Origin: Cephalopachus bancanus
Taxonomy: Eukaryota > Chordata > Mammalia > Primates > Tarsiidae
Direction of reading: 5' to 3'
NCBI GenBank assembly: GCA_027257055.1
Contig: JAPVLO010000161.1
Location: forward strand, 310,001-374,000
DNA length: 64,000 nt
Part shown: one piece after another, positions 55,835 through 64,000 of the stretch
Layout: every line of letters begins with the position of its first letter
Numbering within the stretch: position 1 is the stretch's first letter
Position numbers and translations under genes: made by a program
The notes under the pieces: generated by a model
Database searches by the model: none
Told to the model about the DNA's origin: nothing
The model's input: only the letters and a program-made list of their open reading frames with translations

Positions 55835-55920
55835 TATGAGAGGGAAACTGAGGCTCAGAGAAGTTGAATCACTCTCCCCAGAGGATATAGCTGGCAAGTG
55901 TAAGGCTGAAATTGGGCCCA
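55835..55920 (-). mobile_element. MIR, antisense
   Basis: gagagggaaactgaggctca, gagaagttgaatcactctcc, atagctggcaagtgtaaggc. Confidence 0.75.
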
Positions 55921-56569
55921 GGGCTGCCTGGCCTTCCACTGCCCTGGAGGCTGCTTCTTCATACCACGTGCAGAAGCTGGGGCTCCAGAGAGAACCCCCG
56001 TGTCTCAGTAAGGCTTGAAGCCACTTGGTCACTGTCTCATGAATGCCCCTCAAATAACTATGCCTCCCCACAAATGAGGATATGCATCCAGATGGCCAAC
56101 AAGTGTATGAAAAGGCGCGCCCCCTTGCTAGTGGCATGAGGACGCCCATGAAAACCCAAAGCATCCTGCTATCATGGTAGACCACAGAGGCATGTTGCAC
56201 AGGCCCCCTTCTGGAAGGATTTGCCCCCCCCCCCGTCCATGGGAATAGCCTCAACTTCAGGGAGCGCCTTCCCTCAAGGTCATGCCCCTTCCTCACACAG
56301 CACTTGTCCATGACTGTGGAGACCGTATGAGGGTCCAAGCATCTGGGCCAAGTTGGGATGCCTGTGCAGGACTGTTCCAGTTCCCGTTCTCTTTCGGGGT
56401 GAGTGGAGGCTGCCTGCTCCCCTGTTTGCTCCAGCTTCCTTCTGGCCTGTGGCTTTCAAGAGCACTCCTTCAAAAACATCCTGCATGCTCAAAATCCCTC
56501 TCAGAGCGTTTCCTGGGAGCCCTCACCCGTGACAATGACACATGCACTAGAATGGTTTAGCTGTCTTGA
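55921..56569. other. Unassigned sequence
   Basis: No exon. Contains a C10-C11 run near 56225. Last GC-rich stretch before the AT-rich L1 domain. Confidence 0.35.
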
Positions 56570-56806
56570 AAAAAAAATTAAGTAATTTTATCGATCTAAA
56601 TTCTTCTTTCTTTCTTCCTAACAGGAGAACCCATTTCCTGATCTTCATGTTCTGAAACTTTGTAAACCAGAAATAGATCCATACACATTTGGTCAGTTGA
56701 TTTTTACAAAGGTACCCAGGCAATTCAATGAAGAGAGGTTAGTCATTTTAACATATGGTGCTGGAATGACTAGACATGGGTATGTTAAAAAAAAATAAAA
56801 AAAAGA

Positions 56807-57105
56807 GGCTGGGTGTAGTGGCTCATACGTATAATTTCAGCACTTTTGGGAGGCTGAGATGAGAGGATTGCCTGAGCCCACGGGTTCGAGACCAGCCTGG
56901 GCAACTTGGTGAGACCTCATCTCTACAATTAAAAAAAAAAAAAATTAGCTGAGTGTGGTGGCACATGCCTGTAGTTCCAGCTACTTGAAAGGCTGAGGCT
57001 AAAGGATCACCTGAGCCCAGAAGGTTGAGGCTGTGGTAGCCAGGAGTGTGCCACTGTACTCCAGCCTGGGTGATAGAGTGAGACTCTGGCTTAAAAAAAA
57101 AAAAG
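56807..57105 (+). mobile_element. Alu, intermediate, sense
   Basis: tgtagtggctcatacgtata; box gcccacgggttcgagaccagcc, with the ancestral 3' half; tail A-rich then GA-rich. Confidence 0.93.
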
Positions 57106-57966
57106 AAGAGAGAGAGAGGGAAAGAGAACCTTGACCACTTACACCCCACAACCGAGGCACAACCTATCTCAAAATGAACACAGACCTCTATGCAAACCCT
57201 ACAATTAAATTACTGCCAGAAGGGAACACAGAAGGAAATCTTTGTAACCTTAGGTTAGGAAAAAGTTTCTTTGACTTAGATTCTAACATTCATGAGCCAT
57301 AAACAAATAAACACAATACTAAATTAGATTTCATCAAAATTAAAAACATCTGATTTTCAAAAGGCACTCTTATGAAAATGGAAAGGCAAGCCACAGACTA
57401 GGAGAAAATATTTGCAAAGCACATATGTGATAGTGGACTTGCATCCACAGTATAAAAAGTCCTCTTAATTTAATAGTAAGAAAGTGAATAACTCAATTAA
57501 AAATGGTCAAAAGTTTTGGACACATTCTGCGACCAGAAAAAGATATGGGTGGCAAGCAGATAAGCACAGGAAGGGATGCTCAACATTATTCACAATCAAA
57601 GAGATGCAAATTAAAACCACAATGATATATCACCAGACATCTGTTACTACAACTTAAACAAGCAAGCACACTTGACAATGCCAAGTGCTGGTGAAGATGC
57701 AGAGTGACCAGCACCGTCACACAATCACACAGACAATTTAGAAAACAGTTTGGCAGTTTTTAAGGAGAGTAAACATACACTTATCACATGACCCAGCAAT
57801 CCCATCTTTAGGTGTTTACCCAGAGATATGAAGATTTGTATTCACACAAAAACCAGTTCTAAAATGTTTATAGCAGGTTTATTCATTGTGGCCCCAAACT
57901 GGAAACAACTCAAATGCACTTTAGTGAATGGATGAATACATTGGTACATCCATACAATAGATTTTT

Positions 57967-58253
57967 GTTTTTTTTTTTGAGTTGAAGTCTCAATCTGTCA
58001 CCCAGACTGGAGTGCAGTGACCGCTCCTGGCCACCGCAGCCTCGACCTGCTGGGCTCCTGCGATCCTTCCGCCTCAGCCTTCCGAGTAGCTGGAACTACA
58101 GGCGTGCACTACCACGCCCGGCTGATTTTTTTACTTATTGTAGAGATGAGGTCTCGCTGCCCAGCCGGGTCTCGAACCCGCGGGCTCAGGCAATCCACTC
58201 ACCTCGGCCTCCCAAAGTGCTGGGATTACAGGCCGAGCCACCGAACCCGGCTA
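57967..58253 (-). mobile_element. Alu, T-type, antisense
   Basis: gagttgaagtctcaatctgt to gagccaccgaacccggct. The box on its own sense strand reads gcgggttcgagacccgg; seven-base deletion present. Confidence 0.94.
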
Positions 58254-59350
58254 TTAGTCAGTAATTAAAAAACAAACAAAATGTTTTGATACCCTCAACA
58301 TAAATGAATCTCCAAGGCATTATGCTAAGTGGAATAAGACAGACTTAAAATGCTATATACTAGGCGATTTACAGGAGTTGTGGGGTGGGGAATGACTGGA
58401 CTATGAAGGGGCACGGAAATGATCGCTATCTTGATGGTGGCGCGGACAACACAATGGCATGCCTTTGCCCCAAATCACATTAGTATGCTAAGATGAGAAC
58501 ATTTTACTGTATGCAAATTGTATCTCAACAAACCAGCCCCCAAAAATGGAACCAAAAACATTTATATAACTGGTATCATATTGTATGTATCCTCCTGCAA
58601 TCTGCTTTTTTTGCTCACCACTAATGATTTTTGAGGTTTATCCAAGTTGATACTGTGTAGACTATAGTGATATATGTAGCTCTTGTTCATTTCTCTTAAC
58701 TGCTACAACATATTCCTTTATAGTCATACCTTAATTAGTTCATCCATTCTCCTGTTGGTGAGCATTTACTTTGTGTCTGTTTTTCTTCCTCCTGTTTTAA
58801 ACAATGTTGCAGTGAAACATTCCTGTAAATGTATTTTATAGGCCGAGTGCTAGGATTTCTCTAAGGATATCCACCTAGAACAGTCAATGAAATAGTTGGG
58901 ACAAAGGGTGGGGCATCTTTGCTTTGCTCTCCAGGGGCTCAGACTGACTGACACTCTACCAGCATGTGTGAGAATTTCATTTCTCTGCTTCCCCATCATC
59001 CATGGGATTATTCAATTTTAACTTTTGCTTAGCTGAGGAATATAAAATGGTATCTTGTTGTTTTATTTTGCAGTTTCCCTGATTACTGGTGTGGTTGAGT
59101 GTTTTATGCCTATGTTTGCTGGTCATTTGGGGTTCTTCTGTGAATTGCCTGTTCATATTCTTTGCCTGTTTTCTTCCCTATTATGTTATATTTCTTTGCT
59201 TCTCAATTTGTGTGAGGTGGCCCCTCCGCCCCAGCTGCTTTTGGATTATAATCTATATAGGCAGTGAGTATCTTCTCTCAGTTTGGACTGTCTTTTAACC
59301 ATTTTTGTGGTGTTTCATTGATAGAAATTTGTAGTTTTTATGTGGCTGAA

Positions 59351-59632
59351 CTTTTTTTTTTTTTTTGAGTCAGAGTCTCACTCTGTCGCCCAGACTGGAG
59401 TGCAGTGGCCGCTCCCGGCCACCGCAGCCTCGACCTGCTGGGCTCCGGTGGTCCTTCTGCCTCAGCCTTCCACGTAGCTGGAACTACAGGTGCGTGCTAC
59501 CACGCCCGGCTAATTTTTTGATTTATTGTAGAGATGAGGTCTCGTTGCCCAGGTGGGTCTCGAACCCATGGGCTCAGGCAATCCACTCACCTCAGCCTCC
59601 CAAAGGCTGAGCCACTGAGCCACTGAGCCCGG
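59351..59632 (-). mobile_element. Alu, T-type, antisense
   Basis: gagtcagagtctcactctgt to gccactgagcccggct. 'gccactga' is duplicated near the end (ggctgagccactgagccact), where the A-box region lost and gained bases. Confidence 0.93.
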
Positions 59633-59929
59633 CTTCCTTTGAGATTTTCAGTAGAGTTTTTGTAATTTGCACCATTAATTTTTGCTGGATTTATTTTAGG
59701 CATCCTATAATTTAAAATTTATTTTTGGCTGTAGTAAGTGGAATTTAAAAAATATTATATTCTAGTTATTAGTGGTATGTAGAAATGTTATCAATTTTTA
59801 CATGTCAATATTGTGTATAATAATCTTACCGATTATGAGTTTGTGTGTAGATTCTTTTAGATTTTCTCTGTAGACACTCGTACTTTCTTCTGATATATGT
59901 GATTTTATCTGTTCAATTTTACTTTATGC

Positions 59930-60265
<336 letters not shown>

Positions 60266-60788
60266 TAGAGGTACGTCAGTCATGCTAAAAGGTAGCAATA
60301 ATAGCAGACACTCTTGATTGCTCTGAGTTTAGTTAAATTGCCTCTAAAATGTTATTTTTAAGTATGACATTTGCAGTAAGTGTTGAACAAATACCCTTTA
60401 TAATGTGAAGGACATTCTATTCTATTTCTAGGTTGCTATTTTTTTTTCTTCTTAATAGTATAAATGAGCATAGAACTTTATAAAATGCTTTTCCTGGAAC
60501 TTAAAAAATGATCACATATCTCTTTCTTCCTTTAATTCTGTCATATAACATATTACACTAATAGATTTACTAATTATTCATGAGATAAACCCCATCTAGT
60601 CAGTAACTATTATTACATCATTTTTTTCACTGCTAAAACTTGTTGAGATTTTATTTAAGGTTTTAAAATCCATGTTCACAAGTGTGTAATGGATCTTGAT
60701 TATCCTTCTTTAATTATCCTTGTCTGGTCTTCCTATCAAGGTTGTACTGGACTCATAAAATTAACTAGGTAGCTCTCATTCCTTCTTG

Positions 60789-61077
60789 TTTTTTTTTTTT
60801 TTTTTTTTTTTTTTGAGTTGGAGTCTCACTCTGTCACCCAGACTGGAGTGCAGTGATCTGCAGCCTCGACCTGCTGGGCTCCGGCGATCCTTCTGCCTCA
60901 GCCTTCCAAGTAGCCAGAATTACAGGCATGCGCTACCATGCCCGGCTGATTTTTTGATTTATTGTAGAGATGAGGTCTCGCCTGCCCAGGTGGATCTCGA
61001 ACCCATGGGCTCAGGTAATCCACTCACCTCAGCCTCCCAAAGGCGCGGGATTACAGGCTGAGCCACCGAGCCCGGCT
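60789..61077 (-). mobile_element. Alu, T-type, antisense
   Basis: T26 tail, then gagttggagtctcactctgt to gccaccgagcccggct. The right arm is shortened around gtgcagtgatctgcagcctc, so the gtggcc hairpin segment is lost. Confidence 0.94.
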
Positions 61078-61837
61078 ATTTTTTTTTTTTTTAAATTTAA
61101 AGATGTGGGGTACAATTCAGGGCTAGGTATACAAATGTTCATGATGCAGTTACCCTTGTTGATGAGGTATGTACCCCCTCCTCTGGCAGTTTCTCACTAC
61201 TGCCAATCCCACCCTTGTCCTCCTCTGGAAGTTTCCCACCATCATTCCTGCTTTATTCTCTGAAACATTTTTGTGAAAAGTTTCATTTTATTTTCTGTTC
61301 CTGAGCATTTAAAAAAATTTTCTTTGGAAATTATTTGGTCTTGGCGTCTTGTGGATGAGATGGTAAAGGTTAACTTTTGAATTGGTGAGGCTTGTTTACC
61401 AGTGTAGTTACTGCAGCTTGAGGTTAAATATAGTTTTCTGTAATTTCATCCATTTTATCTGTTTTCAAGGTAGTTTCTTGTAACTTTAAAAAAAAACTAT
61501 AATTGAACCTATATTTCTATTTTCATTCCTTATATTATTTGTGCCCTTTCTTGTTTTCCTCACATAGTCTAACTAGTAGTATTTTTTTTCTCATTTGTTC
61601 TTATAAAACCAGCTTTTGTTTTTGTTTTTGGATAAGATATAAAGAAAGCTGACTGCCCCAGCAGAAACCTAGTTATTAATGATTGTATTCATGCATTTAT
61701 TACTACCTGTTACTGAATTTTGACCGCCCCCCTACAACTCATGTGTTGAAGACCTGTAGCTCAAAATGTGACTGTATTCAGAGATAGAGATTTTAAAGAG
61801 GTAATTAATTGGGTTGAGGTGAGAGGGACCATTTGAA

Positions 61838-61900
61838 GACAGGAGTTCAAGACTAGCCTCGGTAACGTATGAGATTCCGTCTCTACAAAAACAAACAAAC
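61838..61900 (+). mobile_element. Alu monomer fragment, sense
   Basis: caggagttcaagactagcct, then gagattccgtctctacaaaa, inside the MLT1 LTR. Confidence 0.65.
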
Positions 61901-61970
61901 ATAAAGAAATAAATGAGAAATGAGACTTACTGATGATGCAATGAAGGGAACTGCATTCAGGAGAGAAGCA

Positions 61971-62232
61971 CTTTTTTTTTTTTTTTTTTTGAGTCAGAGT
62001 CTCACTCTGTCACCCAGGCTGGAGTGCAGTGGCACGCTCATGGCCACTGCAGCCTCAACCTGCTGGGCCCAGGTGATCCTTCCGCCTCAGCCTTCCAAGT
62101 AGCTGGAATTAGAGGCACATGCTACTGCACCCAGTTAATTTTTTGATTTATTGTAGAGATCAGGTCTTGCCAAGTTGCCCAGGCTGGTTTCAAACCCGCA
62201 GGCTCAGGCAAATGCGGGGATTATAGGCATGA
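61971..62232 (-). mobile_element. Alu, intermediate, antisense, left-arm deletion
   Basis: gagtcagagtctcactctgt to ggattataggcatgagcc. About 30 bp are lost after ggctcaggcaaatgcgggga. Inserted in the MLT1 LTR. Confidence 0.92.
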
Positions 62233-62500
62233 GCCAGGATTAAGTTAAGTTAAAATGAGGTCATGAGGGTGGGCCTAATCCAATCTGATTGGTGTCCTAT
62301 AGGAAGAGGAAGTTTGAATGCATAAGAGCCACCAAGGATGCATGTCTACAAGCCAAGGAGCGAGACCTTAGGAGAAACTAACCCTGCTGACATCTTGACC
62401 TTGGACTTCCAGCCTTCAGAACTGTGAGACCATACATTTCCATTGTTCAAGACTCCCGGTATGTGGTATTTTAGGATGGCAGCCTTCGCGAACGAATACA

Positions 62501-62860
62501 CTGTCTCACATAAAAGTCCAAACTTTTATTGAGGTCGCTGGGGGCCCAGTCTGTTTCTGTCTTGTTGCTCTGATCTGCCATCATGCTTGCATCCCAGCCA
62601 GCTGGAAGAGACAGAAGGGAGGTCCTGTCTTCCTTTTAAAGGCCTGGCCCAGGGGGTTGCCAGCAGTACTGCGCTTACTTCCACGTGTCACACAGGACTG
62701 CAAAGGCTCCTGGGTAGCCACGGGCCACCTAAAGAGTCTATTACTTTGTAGGAAAAGAGAACGGAAATTAGAGGGTAGGGGCAGCTTCTGCCATGTGTTT
62801 TTTTTTTTAAAGTCCTTTTTATGGATACTTTGTTTTGTAACTCATTATTTCTGATCTTGG
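62501..62860. other. Unassigned sequence
   Basis: Between the MLT1 LTR and the next L1 anchor; nothing recognised. Confidence 0.3.
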
Positions 62861-62984
62861 CTATTTCCATCTTTGCATTGTTGTTATTAGATTTGCTCTG
62901 CTGTATTTTTTTCTAACTCCTTTATTTGATCACGTAGCTCATTTATTTGTAACCTTTCTTACTTTTTTATTTTGTTAACTCCTT

Positions 62985-63110
62985 TATTTTTAGAGACAGG
63001 GCCTTGCTATGTTGCCCAGGCTGGCCTTGAAGTCCTGACCTCAAGCAATTCTCCTTACTCTGCCTTCCTAGTAGCTGAGATGACAGGTGTGTGCCACAGC
63101 ATCCAACTTA
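62985..63110 (-). mobile_element. FLAM (Alu monomer), antisense
   Basis: agagacagggccttgctatg to gtgtgccacagcatccaac; single monomer. Confidence 0.8.
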
Positions 63111-63480
63111 TCTTTCTTGCTTTTTAAATATGCGTGCATGTAAATATATACGCATTACCGCTATGAGCCATCCTGGTGGTATCATACAAGTGCTACTCTA
63201 ATTGCCATTTAGTTACAAAACTTCTGTGATTTTAAGTACAATTTCCTATTTTACCCAGGAGTTATTTAAGATACATTTTTAGATTTCCAAAGTTAAAAAA
63301 AATTTCATTATTAAGACTCCTTTTAACTGAATTGTGGTTAGAGAATATGGTGTCTATGACAGACATTCTTTTGAACCTTACCAAAACTCCCTTTATGACC
63401 AAACACAGGATTAATCTTTATAATTTTTTGATGCATATGTGAAAATAATGAATATTCTCAATGTATTGGTTAGAGCATCA

Positions 63481-64000
63481 CATGAGTCCTCAAATCAAAA
63501 ACAGGCTCCAAGAACAGACAGCGCCAATTCATATTAGTATCCATAGGGTTCTATCGTTAATCAGCCACAAAAGCCAAGGATAAAGAAGAAACTTTAGGAG
63601 TGATTGAAAATTAAGCATAACCACCAAAAAAGGAGAAATACAAGCCAGCAAAGTTCTAAATAACACAGTTGATTCTTGAATAAGGCAGGGGTTGGGGGTG
63701 CTGACCCCCACCACAGTGCCATCAAAAATCTACAGGATAAAATTCATTATTTGTGTTGTTTAACATATTTTGATTAATAATAGATTTGGACTCATATTTA
63801 TTTAAATTTACTTTCTTTTTCTTTCCTTCTTTTATGCTTCTCTGTCTTCTGTTGGCTGTGTATCCATATGCACACGCGTATATGTATACACACATATTTT
63901 GAGATACAGTTGATCCTTGAACAACATGGGTTTAAACTGCAGGGGTCTACTTCCATGTGGATTTCCTTCCGGCTCTGTCACCCCTGAGCCAGCAAGGCCA
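63481..64000. repeat. Two related medium-reiterated repeat fragments
   Basis: cacagttgattcttgaataa (from 63665) and acagttgatccttgaacaac (from 63907) are starts of the same widespread primate/mammal repeat, about 240 bp apart. The second runs into the window end. Family not certain. Confidence 0.5.

Larger units (their letters stand above)
56570..58555 (+). mobile_element. L1 ORF2-end and 3'UTR, sense, split by two Alus
   Basis: agatccatacacatttggtc, caattcaatgaagagaggtt and tggtgctggaatgactagac, then (57140 on) ccacagactaggagaaaata, atcacatgacccagcaatcc, tacatccatacaatag, and after the second Alu gcattatgctaagtggaata. Full ORF2-terminal order, many disruptions, no intact frame. Confidence 0.9.
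61713..62500 (+). mobile_element. MLT1/MaLR LTR, sense, split by SINEs
   Basis: ctcatgtgttgaagacctgt, aatgtgactgtattcagaga, then after the SINEs gttaaaatgaggtcatgagg, ggtgggcctaatccaatctg, catcttgaccttggacttcc, agccttcagaactgtgagac. A near-complete LTR. Confidence 0.88.

Overview
This is nuclear DNA from a primate. Alu SINEs occur roughly once per 1.4 kb, alongside L1, L2, MIR and MLT1/MaLR remnants, one large CpG island and only one recognisable protein-coding exon. There is no bacterial, phage or plasmid organisation. Nearly all long open frames are chance frames in GC-rich DNA or frames through Alus.

The Alus suggest the lineage. I saw no AluS or AluY diagnostic sequence, which argues against a monkey or ape. 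I also saw no strepsirrhine (lemur/galago) type Alu. The young copies, with perfect 12-17 bp target-site duplications (TSDs) and many CpGs, form a distinct AluJ-derived subfamily. By elimination a tarsier is the best guess; this is inference, about 0.65 confidence. In the entries, 'J-type' means old AluJ-like, 'intermediate' means partly derived, and 'T-type' means the young subfamily with a rebuilt tRNA-like B box (CGGGTTCGAGACCCG).

The single coding exon is exon 1 of CASTOR2 (formerly GATSL2, family GATS/CASTOR), the mTORC1-pathway arginine-sensor family. It lies on the minus strand at 39748-39860 inside the CpG island at about 39.13-40.66 kb, and ends in a GT splice donor. The gene therefore runs leftward. 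Positions 1-39740 are intron 1 as far as I can see, since I found no second exon, and 40.7-64 kb is upstream flank.

Layout: 1-31.6 kb is a GC-rich intron with many Alus and old L1/L2/MIR pieces. 31.6-42.5 kb is an Alu-free zone around the promoter, holding a candidate intronic enhancer (38.5-38.8 kb), the CpG island and, just upstream, an internally deleted mariner element (40.95-41.18 kb). 42.5-55.3 kb is Alu-dense again, with nested Alus and an Alu carrying a copied piece of a nearby L2. From about 56.5 kb to the end the DNA turns AT-rich and consists mostly of two ancient L1 bodies in opposite orientation, interrupted by Alus and an MLT1 LTR.

The observations most worth following are the stepwise rebuilding of tRNA-like Pol III promoter boxes in the young Alus, the templated insertion at 51.08 kb, and the mariner derivative beside the promoter.
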